Part shown: positions 11,201 to 26,200 of the stretch, one piece after another | Position numbering within the stretch: position 1 is the stretch's first letter | How the letters are laid out: the number at the start of each line of letters is the position of its first letter | Source of the DNA: Apteryx mantelli | Taxonomy: Eukaryota; Chordata; Aves; Apterygiformes; Apterygidae | Length of the DNA stretch: 64,000 nucleotides | Assembly: GCF_036417845.1 (NCBI RefSeq) | Contig: NC_089983.1 | Coordinates: forward strand, 24,829,207 to 24,893,206 | Reading direction: 5' to 3' | Made by a program: the position numbers and the translations under genes | Notes under the pieces: model-generated | Seen by the model: only the letters and a program-made list of their open reading frames with translations | Database searches by the model: none | Told to the model about the DNA's origin: nothing

Positions 11201-14200
11201 AGAATTAGGTTTGTCTTCATGTTATGAAGCATGTTCTGTTTTCTGTCTTCAGCCATTTTGAATTCTTGCTAAAATGTTTGCTCAGATTTCTTTAACTGAC
11301 ACTTGATTGTGGCTTTTGCATAGATGTATTATGTGTTTATATGTGGGCTTCATGTTTGACTCCTAAGTTCTACTTTAATATTGATTTTAAAAGAATTAAT
11401 TAAAATATTATGGTACATTCATCATTGGAGATGCCAGAAAGCTAATAGGAGTTAATAAGGGTGTTACTAACTCATAAAGTTAAGTTAGCATTTTTTTAGC
11501 AGCAGGATGTAAGAGCTGCTCAGCACAAATACTAACTGGTGAGTCTTTAATAGAATGAGTAAAACTTAGAAATAATACTTATGTGGGTGTAATTTATATA
11601 CTACAGATCTGGCTGAGAGTTTTCATATCACTTTAGATTTCTAATTTTGGTCTGATTAGCTGCAGTTTTAATACTGTGAAAAAGGAATATACTATACTGT
11701 TGATTTTTAGGTAAGTTATTGTGAAAATCCTGTAAATGACTTCTAATGTTTCCTGTCTTTACAGTTAAACTAAACAATTTCCAGAATTATGTTTTCGTTT
11801 GTTTATTGTTGATGCTATTGCAGTACTGAGAAAGTTGAGACCACCCAACTATGCTGTCTTGCAGATATATTGTCTTATGACTTTTAGACCAGCTTGTACA
11901 GTATTATTATGAGCAAGGAAATTAAAAATGAGGAGAAAGGAAAATAAATTTCCTTTAAGTTTAACATTGCAGCAACAAGTTATGCAAGATCTGCTTGAAA
12001 ACAATTTTCAAACCTTTTAAGGAAGTATCTTCTGTATGACTATGAAACTTAAAGACATTGAATTCTCCTCCTCTCTCCCTACATCTCTGTCCTGCACTTT
12101 TAAAGTTTTATTGCTGTTTACTGTATTGGTATTACATGCTGTCTCTTGTAAGTAAGAAAAAATCTGCTCATGGAGATTGCTTGCAAAACAAAGTTTGCAT
12201 ACTTGAGAAATTGACTCAGAGGAGCTTGGTTGATAGCATGCTTTTAAGAGATTTGTTTTGTGATTAAGGGTGTGCCTATTTGCTGTGTTTGAAATTAATG
12301 CCTGTTATATGTTGAAGCAGTGACTTTTCTGCAGCTGAGTTATGTGAGAAGTTGCTATGACTTTGCTTCCAGCTCTGATTATTACTACTGTTTGGCCATA
12401 AAGAGCTAAGATAGAAAAATCTTGGGATTTTTTGTTTGTATGAACTCTTGTGGTAAAATTAACACCTCCCTACTTATTGCTATAATTAGAGTGGAACAAT
12501 TCCTGTATTGCTTGGACTGTTTGAAGATCCTTATTCAGAATTCACAAGCAGCATGCAGTTGATGCAGGTCTGTCATCCTGAATGCTGTCAGAACCCCTGC
12601 AGGCCAGTCTTTCTGTCTGCTCTGTAGCTGGCATTTGCAATTTGTGTTCCCTGGACTTGGACACTTGATCATTTTTCCTTTCTGTCTTCAGGAACTGTTT
12701 CCGTGAGTTATGTTCTGCAGGGTAAGAAGGTTGAATTCTATCCAAACAGGGTATTTCCAGTTAGATTTGTCTGAAGTTGTTATATAACCAGATACATGTT
12801 CCAAAGTCAGCTTGGTAATAAAATGATGGCCAAACAGGTGACAAAAGAGAGAGTATATGTAAGGGCCTCTGAAGGTTGATGCAGCTCAATTTTAGACAGA
12901 TAACAATTTTTCAGAAGCCTTATCCCTGTGATGAGAACACAAAGTTTAGCCGCAGAGGTCACCCAGGATTTGTCAGTGAGAGTGTTCCATCATAGCTTAT
13001 TGCACTAATGGCTGCCTTCACCGATGTTGCAGAAGTAGTGACTGAGGCACTTATACAAATGAAGATATTGTAGTCTTTAGATGTCCTTGGAGCAAGTGTA
13101 TTGTAGAAGCTGGTGTGATCTTCTGTGAACTATATGACCTGAGGTGTGTGGATATATTTCTTAAAACTATTTTGTAACATTGAGTTATATTTGCACTTAT
13201 TATTTTTTCTAGTGTAGAGAGGCATTAAGCAGGACCATGTGTCAGCTGAGGAACTTTTGGAAGATTATCCCACTGATATTTGTAAAATAAATAAAATAAA
13301 AACCCAACTTTTGAAATGAATAGGATTAAGAAATTAAGGATGAAAACAGAAGTATTTTAATAGCAAAACCTGTACTATTAAAATAGTATAATATATAAAA
13401 CAGAGCTTACATCTGAAACTAAGTCATACCAACTTCTGTCAGCTGGTTTTTCAAATTATTTAAGCTGAATTCTTTGGCTATAGAAATACATACCATGTTT
13501 AGGTGTCTTATACTTGTATAGGCCCTAGCTCCAGTACAGTGGCTTTTGATATTGTGATTTGTAATTCAGTTTGGGTATATGAACTAGAGTGTTATAGGAT
13601 TATTGTGTCAATTTTTCAGCTAGTATAAATTGTTGTGACTTGGTGGAATTTTGTAGTTCTGCTGAACATTCTCCAGCTAGAGCTGTGATCCTTTATCATC
13701 TGCCACTTTAGGAATCTAGTCTGTGCAAACCACTCTTTGGAGTCCTTGCTCATCTGATAACCAGTGCGGACATCTCTCATCATGTCTCAAAGTTTCTTTT
13801 GCTGGCAAAATGAAGAATGGCAGCCATTTAAATAATGAAACTGTAATGGAGCTATAACAAATCACTGAAGTACTTTAGATTGTTCTGAAAATTTCTGTGT
13901 TACTAAGGTCAGAGCCATAGAATTATTTTAAATGCAAAATGGAGTGAACCTTGGGATGAGTGTTTTTAATAAATCGTGTGTGTGTATGTGGCAGACATGA
14001 TGAACAAGGTATTATAAAATGCAAATAGTAATGACAGATGAACACTTAATATCTGACTGAGTAATGATTTACCTAACAAGATATCAGTGTCTCATTATGT
14101 GGCTTAACTGCTATAGAAAAGTTTTGGAGTTTTGTGATTTTTACTGACAACTTGCTTTAATCTGATTTTCCAAGTATTTACTGAGGCATAAGGAAATAAA

Positions 14201-17200
14201 GTGGTCAGAGATGGAAAACTGTTCAGCCAGGATCCAAACCTGAAATTCTGTTTGCATTCTGCATTAACTGTAGTTTTTAAGTGGTCTTCTACCGATTATT
14301 TTTATTCCTTTTGCTCAACAAATTGATTCTAATTCCATCTGGAAAGCAATTAAATCTTCTGTTTTGTCTTCTACCGGAAAAATCAGCAGTAAATGCTAAT
14401 ATTAGAAACAGTCTGCTGAATAAATTTATTTTGTCGAATTCGGGGATTCAGCACACAAACTTTAATTTGGCAGCAGATATTCAGGACAGTTACACTTACT
14501 TTCTATTTCATACATCAGCAAATTGCTGTCCTTCAGCTGCTGATAGATACGCCTGCAGTGTGCTGGGATGTTTCATCCTGCCTTTAGAGATTAGACACTT
14601 TCTTCAGAGGCAGCAAGGTAAGTCTGTTTCTTCTCAACCCTTTCTGCTCTTGAAACGGGATCTTTGTAAAGGATTTCCTTTTCACTTTGTCATGCCATTT
14701 AGGGTAACTTTTAAAGAAAACACCCATGTCTTCCTCAAATGGCAGTTAATATAGCTCTCCTCAAAGCCCAGCTGTAAAAGTTGGCATGCAGAAACTTAGA
14801 GGAAAAAGGGTAAGATACCTCCTTCAATCCCCAGATATAAGGAAGAATGTGCTTTTTTCGCAAAGGAAGCAAAAAAAGAAGGGACAAACTGAATGAATTA
14901 AAAACTTTGACCATTGTTGCTAGGGTTATTCTACCATTGGAAAGATTCTGCCTTGACTCAACTCCACCACCTCTTTCCTTACTGAACTGGGAATATCGTG
15001 ATGGCAGAGAAGAGGAACAGAGAACAGAGAAAAGGTATCTTTGGCTCACATGACAAGCAGCATTGAAGAATTCACAAGAGCAATTAATCAAATGTTCTTC
15101 AACAAAATTTATTGTGATGATATAGGCACAGGAGAAAGCTTGCTTCTTACTCCAAACTATGTTCTAAGCTGAGAAGATAAAAACAATTCCTGTTTTCAAA
15201 TATTATTTGCTTTTACTCCAGGGTGAATGATGATTTGCTGTGCTGTTTCACTGAATACAGAATAATTAAATGTCCAGTACTTTCTGAAGGAAGAAGGAAG
15301 TTCTTTGCTTAATTCTCTTGGCAACCTGTATTCTTTATCACAGTCCAACATTCTCCTTTCAGAAGCTACAGCGGAATGCCTTATCAAACTGCAGCTGGTG
15401 GTCATGGGAGATAAAATTTGCAGCTCTAGAAAATATCTAAAATGCTCTGAATTGCCCTCTTAAACTGTTTGTATGGAGCACTCAACCAGCATGTGTCTAA
15501 GGTTTTAACTTAACTAAGTTAACATTTATTGTGTAAATACATTGCTTTATAAATGTCCAAGAGATCAGTTCATTTTTCAGATAACAGACCCAGTTATTAA
15601 CTAAAAATAAATGTTTAACAGACTGCACTGAGTTGCTTTGGACTCAGTTTCTTGATTTTCTGTAATACATTTTCAAACTGGATAGGCTTCTCTTCTTCCC
15701 CTCCTCCCCCACCCCCAAATATTGAATGTTTGTTAAGCATCTTGACATGCATGCAACATTTTTACTGTTTGTAGATGGAAGAGGTGTATTGACATGTTTA
15801 TTATTCATGAAAAACAGTCTTATTTTGGTTATCATAGCTGCTAGTAAAGTGTGTGAGGGGACAAACATCAGGAATTGGCTTCTACCTTGATTTCCTAGGT
15901 ACATCTGTCCATTTAATCAGAAGGCTGAAAGAGGCAGCTTTGTCATAACCAACTGTTTTATGGTAGCAGAAAAGCCAGATAGCTGGTCCAGGAAGATCCA
16001 GGAGGTAGTGAGACTCCTGTCTACTCAAGACAGACGTGGAAGCCCCAAGCAAAGTGGTAGGAAGTAGAAGCTGTTGATTTGTGTGGAAGGAGCAAATTAT
16101 TGATGGTTGAGTTTGGGAGAGTGTGTTGTTCTTTTGAGGGTATCAGAATTATTGCATTTACCTAATTTGGTAAGAAGTATAAAACAGTTTACTTACTCTC
16201 AATTAGCTCCTTTTGTTTTCAATTTATAAATTGAATAATGCACAGGGCTTTAAAAAGTAAGGGTTGGATTGCACAACACAGAAACAAAGCTTTATTTTCT
16301 AATACAGTGTTACTCAGTTCCTAGGTAGGTTTGCCTTTTCTTTATGCAAATGTTGTCATTGTGTACAAAAATGATAAATTGGTACTTGGACACCTGACAT
16401 GTTGACCTTTCTTGACCTTTCTGGTTTAATTGTTTTAACCATTCCGGGCCTCTAAGTGTAAAAGCTTTCTAAAAATCTAGTGGAAGGGGTTGATAATTTT
16501 TTACAGAATTGTTCTTTACTGAGAGATATGTGAACTTCAGTGTTTAAGAAAATGAGCAAAGAAAATCTGACCTTTCCTTATTATAGAGAAAAACAGCTCC
16601 CATCATGTATTTTGGTATGGCTGAAGAAAGCAGGGAGGGTGGGCAAACTCATTTCATACAAATTTAGTAAGGATTTCTATGCTGTTCTTGTAAATTTAGG
16701 AAGATTATTTTTGGTTATTTCAGTAGTGCACAGTTGAACAATGTAGTTATTTAATAATGCTTATCTCAAACTGAAGCATGTCACTAATGAAGGCTGTGCA
16801 TAGTGTCAAATAAACCATTTAATCATGAATTATTTGTTTGAAAGATGAACTGTCACCATAGCAAAAATTTGCCACACAGGGAACTCCATTTCTCAAATCT
16901 CTTAAGGTCCTGTAGTATCTGATGGTGAGCAGTTGAATAGCAGTGTATTTTTGGCTTTTTTTTCTGTTTTTTATTCCTCCACAGAAATGGAACAACCTGT
17001 CTAACTTGTATTTGAAGTTAAACACTCAAAAAAAGGGAAAAGGAGCTGTGCTGAACTTTTCCCTTCATCATATGCTTAAGGGCAATCAGAAATACGTAGC
17101 TGCCATTATTTTCTCTAATATGGTTTTACATTGGACGCTATTTCTGTATGCAAAATTGTGCACTGGCACTAAATTCTCAGCATTCTATATCTATAAAAAT

Positions 17201-20200
17201 CATGTATGTGAAAAGTGTGCATTAATTGCAAGATTCTGATCCACAAAGGTATTTAAACACCTGTGCCCCACAGATTGTAGCAGCGGGTAGGCACAAATTA
17301 CCCTGCCAGATCTGGGCTGAAGTGTATGGAACATGTCACAGCTGACCACCTCTGGAGCAAACTGTATTCCATGCAAAGTTACTATGTAGTTACTGTGTGT
17401 GTTAGTTTGTGCTGTGTGTGGTAACTATGTGCATTACTGATTGGCCCATTTCCTGGGATTGTACCTTAAAAGTAGAGGCAGAAGAAAGAGGAGGAGAATG
17501 TAGAGCTTTTGGCTGAGAAGATAATGCAGAGTGGATGTAATCAGACATGAGTGTCATTGGCAAATTCTATTGTCCAAATTGAATTTGGGATCATAGAAAA
17601 CATTACAGTGCTGCATTTAGAAATAGCATAACTTCTAAAGCAGTGAATTTAGTTCAAAGTTACTAATCTCAAGAGAATGGCAACAGTTGTCACTTGTGTC
17701 CATGTCCATGTATTGCAGGCTGTTCTGAGGACCAGGATGACGGTCCGGTTTTGTCTCAGAAATAAAGAGGGTACTGGTGCTTATGACTTATGGCAGTTTT
17801 CTTTCGGTCCACTTTTTCTATTGCCCAGTTAGAGTGCTTAAAAGTGTGCATACTTTATTAATGTTCTCTTAGTGGAGTATTTTTAATATAAAACAATGAC
17901 TCTGCTCTTTTTTCCCCTTTAAACTCCTTTCAATTATTAATCTTTTGATTCTTAAGCTTTTATTCTTAAGATAGTACTTCTAGGCTGGTGAAGTGTTTGT
18001 GTGATGAGTTCTCTTAGTTTAAAAGCATGCTTTTCTTTCTTTGTCAGCTCAGTTTGGAAGTATGGAAGAATTTCCTTGGTTCAGCCTTATGGAGTAAAAA
18101 TCTGTGTTGCTGAATGAGGGCTGAGGGATGTGTGCTGGCACTACAGTTAGTGAACCTCAATGCTTTTCTAATGCACACTGATATTCCAGTTGCTTGCCAT
18201 TCTTGTTTGGCCCATGAACAAGAACAATAGAAGTAAGGTGCTTGTGAGATCAGTGAAGTGAAGCTTGGTGGGACATGCTTCTTGTAACACTGGAACACAC
18301 TGTTTCCCCACCCAGGCTGTAGTTTAGTTGTAATAACCCATCTGGTGCCTGTCCCCATAACCTGCCCAGCCAGCAGCAAAATGACAGCTAAAAATAGGGG
18401 CTTTATAGTAAGAAGTCCTGGAGCAGTGGAAATGTGTAGTTCAACTAAGATTCTAAATAATCCTAGAAAATATTTTGACCTAAGAACAGATGCACACTGT
18501 TCTCATGTTTGGCCTGAAATATCCTTTTCCAAAAAGTGGATAATCCTAGTGAAATGAAAATAGTGGCAATGAGGTTATAACCTGAGGTTAATATAACCTA
18601 ATAAATAGGTTATATGCAGTTTTATTAGATTCCTTTCTCTGTTTCTGTGTTCATCTTTTTTTACTTCCTGATGTTTCACTGGCTGTAAGAGCACGCTGTT
18701 GTTTGACTGGATCATGTTTCCCAGATGACTGAGCCATTATTATAAACACATCCTCTCCTAGATAAACTAATGAATAGCCTGTGGCAATGTCTGCACACAG
18801 TACATGCCTGGCAGGGTACAGCAGGATAGCTTGAAGATAATCATTTAACAGGTAATTGTTTTCCAGGTACCATGGGTTCAATATATAAAATGGATTGGGA
18901 TGCAAAGGCTTATGTGTTCCTGTGGTTAAAAGGTCAGCAGTATTTTTAGATGCTGGTTAAATTCAAGCATATATATTTTTTTATATCGTTTGTTTACATG
19001 TAGGGCCAGGGTTTTTTACTGTAAACATAACTGGCATTTATTGATTTTGGTTTTGTTATGGTGCAGTTTTGAGTTTAACTTGGGAGGGGGAAAAAAAAAC
19101 GAATAAATCAAAGCTATTAAGAGCAACTTTTCCTGAAATGAAGTAGATTTCTATCTGAGATGGCTGCTATTTGAATACCTTTCAAAATGGAGTTACCTGG
19201 TCCAATACATGATGATTGTACAGCAGCTTTCTAGTAAGCCACAATAGAATCAGTTTACTTGCTGGGGCAGTAGGGTAGATTTTGTTGATGCATCAAGCAT
19301 GTAAAAACAATATGCAGGCTAACCCACTCTTTTCTAAAACAATCCCATCTTTTTGCCAGAGCATCCCAATTTCATTATGCAACTTGTGTAATGGATTGTA
19401 ATATACATATTAACTTTGTGTGCATAAGTGCAACTTAATCATTTTGTAATCCTGCTGATGACAGTAAAGAAGTAGCAACTAAATGTCTCTATTAAGCTGA
19501 AAGAGGGATTCAGAATGTGAGTAGAAGCTTTTATCTAAACCTAAAATTGTTTAAAAGACATTTAACTAAGGACATATCTAACTAAGAGGACTGGACTCAG
19601 TACATTGATGTGTTCAGTTTTAATAAAGTGATAGTGTTACTTCACTAATCTATTTCATCATGAAAGTTGAGACTAGATAAGGTCACAACCAGAACTGGGA
19701 TTGGAACCACACACTTTTATACTAGCCAAATAAACTGTGGAAAAGTAAAATTTAAATTAGACTTTTCAAACAACGCATTTTTTTAAGATATTGAGGGAGG
19801 ATCAATCTTGGAACCATTCAGCCCCTGGAAGGCGCATACTCTGTATTAAAATTGTGTTATTTTAAAGCTGTCTGCTAAAATACACATTGATTAAACAATT
19901 TAGGACAACATGGCTACTTTTGGAGTGTATGAGATAGAATGCCAAACAATCTTCTGCAAAGAGAGCTGCAATACTGAGCAAGAGTGCCCTGATCTAGCTG
20001 TTGCATCAGAAGTGGTCAGTCAGCTAAAGGCAGACCAAATGTGATGGGAAAAGGAAATACGTATGTATTTCTGGCTCTAGAGATTAATGAGCCAGAGAGG
20101 AGAATGTCACTCCTGCTGCTGCACCCCAGGCTAAACGAGAGTGCTGTGAGACTCCAGCATGCTTTCAGTATTTTAAGGAGTGGCACAGAGGTGGAGACTG

Positions 20201-23200
20201 ATTTTGCAGAGAAAGAGAAAACTATTGTGAAAGTGGAGAAATGAGCCACCCTTTTGTGTCCCTTCTTTTTCTTCTCTTTGCTGTCTTTGTGATGAGGGTG
20301 TTTTCCTTTACTTGCTGTGGTCTTGTTCTGTTGTTGACATTAGGATTTTGCAGCTTTTGGAGTAGGAATGAGTTTAAACCCATACGTTTATGACTATAAA
20401 CATCCTAAAACAACTTTTCTTTATTGCAGTTACATTCTCACTCATTTTACACTCTTCAGGCTTAAAGAAACCTGTTTTTTCACTATTACTGGAGAATATA
20501 TGAAGTATATCTTGTTCCTTGCAGTTTGGTCAGCTTGCTCACCATAGGTTGTATGATATGGGAAGAGCTATAAGCAGAACCAGACCTTACAGTTGTAGCC
20601 TTTGTTGATACCATTCCTGGAAGATGACACTTCAGATGAAATATATAAATCATTTACTTCTCAGAGAAGTTATTTCTGGAGTGAGGGTTGTGGGGGGATG
20701 GTTTCCAGAATAGCACCTGTAGGGGAAGACTGTCCTTCCAGCCAGTCAGAGCCTCTCGCTTTCATTGTTAGCACAATCCAAAGATAACACTCTAGGTGAA
20801 CCTCTCCTAAGAATGCTAGGCAATGTAGCCAAGTAGTTTTTCAACTAATTTCATTTATAAGAGAAGATCCTGGCAATTTGGCATTTATTAGTAGAGCATG
20901 CCGGAATACAAAGAGAGCTTCAGTCTGTGGAATGTGAGGTGTATGTTTGGAAAAAACAGAGGCTAAACATTTTTAGCTAACTGATATATCAGGACATCTT
21001 CTGCTCCTGGCCTGGAAAAGCGTTCAAGAAGTTTCTTCAGTAAGAAAATGAAATGTGCTTATAAACATTTACATTTCAGGGAGTAAGCCTGTCTCATATG
21101 TTTCTACTGGGGCAGAAGAATGTCCCAAGACACATGGCCAGCATTTTTCAACAGGCTTATTCACATAGCCAAAGAGTGGAAATTCTCTTACAATGTCTGT
21201 TCTTTAAAGCTGTGGTGTTCAACCCTTTTAGGGTCCTTTTTCAGGTAAATCAGTCTTGCAGGGCTTAAAAAGAGGTTGCTGAGCAAGAAATCAGGCATCC
21301 AAAGTCTAATTAGGGCCAGGCGGGGTAAATGGGCATGAAGAAGCCAAAGCAGGTATTGGGTTAGTGTCAGTCTCACCAGCAGTGATACTGGCACAGGTAT
21401 GAAAGACAGAAAAAAGTTTACTTGCAACCCAAGCACACTGTTTTCCCCTGGATCGTCTGGAAGGTGGTCTTGGTTAAAAATGTGGGACAGCAGGCAGCTC
21501 CACAGGGTAGTCAGGGATTTGACCTTGTGATTCACAAATCACAGGTTGCTGTTGTGTGGCTTTGTTTGACAGCTGTCTGTTCTGTCACATTTCCAAATCC
21601 TAAGTCCAGACATCTAAAATTGCCGTTGTGCCCCTCTGTCCTCCAGCATAAATAGCTTCTGCTATTCCTTGTTCCCCATTCTTCCCCAAAATGCTGTTCT
21701 TCTGTCAAATTTTTGTGTCTTCGCCATCCCCTCCAAATTCTTGAATTAACTCCTGTCATCGTGTTTCTAACTGTAAGGGATTGAAAATTATGGGTCAGTT
21801 TTCAAAGCTCATTGTTTGTTTTTAAAAAGTATTAGTGTTGGGTTAACCTTACCTACTTTCTCTACTTTCTTTTTCTTTTTTTTTCCTGAAGCATGAGGGT
21901 TATGTTTCCAGGATTTTTTTCTGTAACCAAGAATGGTGGTAGCTCACCTTGATAAAGAATCACCAGATTGCAAGATCTGGAATATTAAAAAAAAACCCAC
22001 CACCAACAAAAACTAAATATAGTAACTTCCAGAGATCATATGAAAACATTAAATGATTTATAAATAATTCATAAAACCTGCTGTAAAAAAAAAAAATCAA
22101 TTCCTCCTGAAGATAATGATGGGAAAGCATTCAGCTGTTGCTCCTACTATCTGTGCTTTTCTTAAATGTTAAAAATGCTTCCAATGCCTTCTGTTACACT
22201 TCCTTTCTTTATTACTCATTCCCCTCACTTTCATTCTTGTCTTGGAGTAGCTCAGGGCCCTAATTCTCACTTCCCACACTCTGTTTTGAATACTGCGAGG
22301 ATTTAAGATGCTTTTTGTTCATTCCTTTCATTTTCTGGAAAACAAATAGAAATTTTGGGATATTTTGCCAGTTCTCTTCCTAGTAAGCTGTAGGAGTGTT
22401 TTGCTGCTTCTTGTGGGGTCCCCTTCTGAGCTTCCTGAGGATGCAATATCCATTGATTCTATTGCTCCCTCATTTTTTCATACTGGTATGTGAAATTTTC
22501 CCTTTTCTTTAAGTTAGGTTCTAATAGATCATGGGAAAGGAAGGAAAGTCTTTGTCTGGTGAGGTAGATGGTTAATATTGTCCCAGTTTATGTTGCAAAA
22601 GGCATGACATTAAAAAGCATATGAGCAAAAAAATTATGGATGTGCTCTGGAATTAGTTAATAACAGTTTGAAAGCTCTGTCTGAGATACCAGATTGTTTC
22701 CCTACTGATGTTTCTGCTTTGCTGACTCTAACCTGTAAGTGGCTTATATTTCAAACAAAAACAAAACCAGTTAGATAAACCAAACAGGGATGAAACAGAA
22801 AGATGAGCATTTTGTTTAAAGCACAAAAGTCAGTCTATGAGAATAACATGAAAATAGGGTCCCTTTCCTTTGTTTACCCTACTGCAAATATGTTTGCTTA
22901 GGAGCAATAAGAGTTAATAGTCAAACTTTACAATATAGTCAGAGATTTTCTCATAAAATGTATAACAGACTCTGCCCAGATGGCAAATGCTGATATGTAA
23001 ATCTAAAACATGAAAATTTCCATTGGGGGCCAGATGGTAGCTTAATGTGAATTGTTTAACATTTAGGTTTATCTTATTAAAACTGCCTTTATAAGTCCAA
23101 ACTAAGCTATCAATGTAGTTGGGAGAGCATATAACTAAATGAACAAAAAAGCAAACCATGAGTAAGAGGCACCTTTTGCTTATATGGATCATGGGAAAGC

Positions 23201-26200
23201 AGAGCAAGTCCTTGTCTGCTGAGAGAAGTTCTTTCTCTGTTTACAAAATTGTCAACAAAATAAATAAAATCGCTACTGGTTTGCCAGGGGAAAAGTGCTC
23301 AAAACATATGACTGTCCCAGAAGTTAGACACTTGGACAATGGTAATACATACATTAAATAGATCTGAGTTCTAAATTAGGGGAAAACATTGCATCTGAAA
23401 TCCCTCTCAGCTAACAGGCTTACTTCCTCATGCCGAGGAGAACTAGCTTGTCCTGCGTCTCCTTTTAGCTCCTCTGATCCAATTCAAAAAATTGCACAAC
23501 AGAGGAAAGAACAAACGGGCACTTGTGGACTCCGTCACATGATGGACCGCTGGTGCCTTTACAGTAAATACTCCTGATATTAAGGGAAGTGGTTAGCATG
23601 GCTCTGAAATACCGTCACAAGCCTTTGTTTAGACAAATCTTTCATAGAATTCTTAGTGCATATATTCTAGTTTGGATATTAATCTGTGCTTGCTCTCCCC
23701 TGCAGCCTGCTGTTCCCCTTTAAATGAATCTTTTTGATTTGAGCACATGTCGAGCCATCTAAAAATTAGCACAGCAATACTTAAAATACTTTTTAGTAGC
23801 TTTAGTTAAACACTTCAGACATCAAACAGACAGTCACTTTTGTGATTCTTTCACAATGGAAAGATAAAAAATGTTTTGGTGTTAAACGTAAAATGGAGTG
23901 CCTATATTTGTATGTGTACGTCTGCGTGTGTGTGTGTGCTAGTGTTCAATAAGGCTAAGAAATAAAGTGGAAGGCTGTGGGGAGGCTGAAGGAACAAAAT
24001 TGCAGTATATTTGCTTTAGACTGCAATTTATTTATTTGTTTATTTGTAGTTTTTTGCCACCCCCTTATGCTGGGGGTTATGACTCATTCGTCAGTGATTC
24101 ACTGGTCAGTGTTGTCTCCATTAATTTTGACCTGAGGCTTTGTATTAATGCCCCAAATTTTGTACTCTCTTGAAAACAACAATATTATTAAAATCATTGG
24201 CTGAAATTATAGATAAGTGCTAAATGGCAGGTTAGATTTAAATCAGCACACTATTTGAGTATTTCATGTAATAGCTTACTCAGTAGAAGAATACTTCCTC
24301 CATGCAACTGATTCACATGAAGAGTAATTATTTGAACTGTTATTAGAATTTAAGGATAATATGACTATATTTATATAGAACTTTTCACGGTAAAAATAGC
24401 AGGGCTCTTTTCCCAATTCTATAGTGATAATTAAAAAAAGAAAACTTTTTGGTTTTCAGTGCCACACATACAACAAACAAATTAAAAAAAGGGCTTCTGA
24501 CAGACAGCTCTCTCCAGGGTAAAACACAACACTAACGAAGCTCTGACCATTTGCCAGAGACAAGATACTGGGCTAAATGTTGCCCCTTGAAAAATGGTGA
24601 CATGAGGTAATCAATACTGTGGTTTTTCTCAGACAACAGTCCAAGATCCTTAATACCAGGCAAGCATATTAATTTCATTCTGATTTGAAAAATAATACTG
24701 CTTGCTGAATTGATTGGTGTGCAAATACAGAGGTCGTGTACACCTGCACCATTTCTTCGGCCAGCTGATGTGTCTCATCCCACAAATAAGGCAGCACCTA
24801 AAGCTACTTATTTTGGTAACGAATATATCCAATAGATTTAGGAGCTGCACCTTAAGGTTTTGCATTAAGACTGCATATTTTTCTTCTTAAGGAAAATGTG
24901 TTATGCCTTTTCCATTTTGATCTCTTTTGTTTTTTGTGATTTAAACTGAAACTGAACATCAGTTCTATTTTTATGCCATAGTCTGTTGCAACCCAGGGAG
25001 ACAAACAGCTCTATTAATTCACAACCTCATGCATTACATGCACAAAAAAATCTTTTGAGTCACGTTTGTAAGGGTGCCTTGTAAATGAATAATTCAGAAG
25101 TGAGCCCTAAAATCCAGATCCTGCAGTTTTATCCAGAACATATTGCAAATGCTCCAAAACTAGGAAACGGTTCTGAGTCTGCTGCAGAAGGAGACAATGA
25201 GCAGCTGGTAAACTACTGGCCCTTAATGAAGCTATACCATATTGCAATATCTTCAATTGCTGCAGAACCTAATTAGTTCATTTTACCCTGCCAATCTGGA
25301 AAGACCAAACATTGTCTTGGGCAGCCACTGTAATTATTTCAGCTTCTTCACTGCTGGCCGTTAAAGCTGGCTTTGATCTCTCCCAGCAAAGTATATTATA
25401 TATGCCTTAGATTTGTTAATGCCTGCATTGTATAAACACGCAGATATTTTATGTAACTGCCTGATTTAAAAAAAAGTTTTTTTAGTAACTAGTAATAGTT
25501 CTTGCAATATGTAAATATGAATGTTAATAGTATAGAATTTTTAATGAAGAAATGAGAATACTGAATTGGTTTGTTCAAACACAGACTCACACTAAAGCCT
25601 TTTGCCATAAATGTTGTAGAGAAGTTATCTTTTTGAATGGCAGAGTGACTTGGTGTTTAGGTTACTGTGCTTCTCTGTTTGAAAATAGTCTTTAGAGATA
25701 AGGGAATGTTTTGATTTTATTATGGTGGATCATTATGGTTATACTAAATTTATCTCAGGTCTAGAACCACTAACTGAATCATTAAAGATCTGCTGAAATG
25801 AAATGCTGATATATTATTTGTGGTGTGCTAACTTGATGAGTAAGTTCAACATTAAACAATATTTCTGTACACTGCTGCTAAAAAGGTAATTTTAAGAATA
25901 ATGAAATATGCCATAAACTCATAACTCTCAGGCACCAGCTAGAATTTGTTCGACTTTTACCCATCTGACAAGTGTGGCCACCAAGTATTAAAGTTCTCCA
26001 TCAGCTAACATCCTGATTGATGATTTTGTTGAGTGTTAGATTTTCTTCACAGAAGAAAATAGTCCATATTTTGGCCCTTAGAAACACTGAATGGTTGGAC
26101 AATTAAAAAGCAAAACAAAATAAAAAACCCTGTGCAATTAATTAAAAGTAATTGTAGACAGATAAAATATATCAACTGGATGGATTTCGCTAGATTGCAA

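Noticed and set aside
13912-13930. CATAGAAT-like strings reminiscent of CR1 3' ends (also near 23645 and 58017)
   Set aside because: Only isolated octamers, without the tandem ATTCTATG tail or adjacent CR1 body, so no CR1 copy can be claimed.
14281-14754. 157-codon open frame in NFE2L2 intron 1
   Set aside because: Starts at GTG, not ATG, has no recognisable motif or splice context, and lies in AT-rich intronic DNA. Probably chance.
20016-20249. Open frames on both strands of the same segment in intron 1
   Set aside because: Mirror frames without a recognisable product; likely coincidence.
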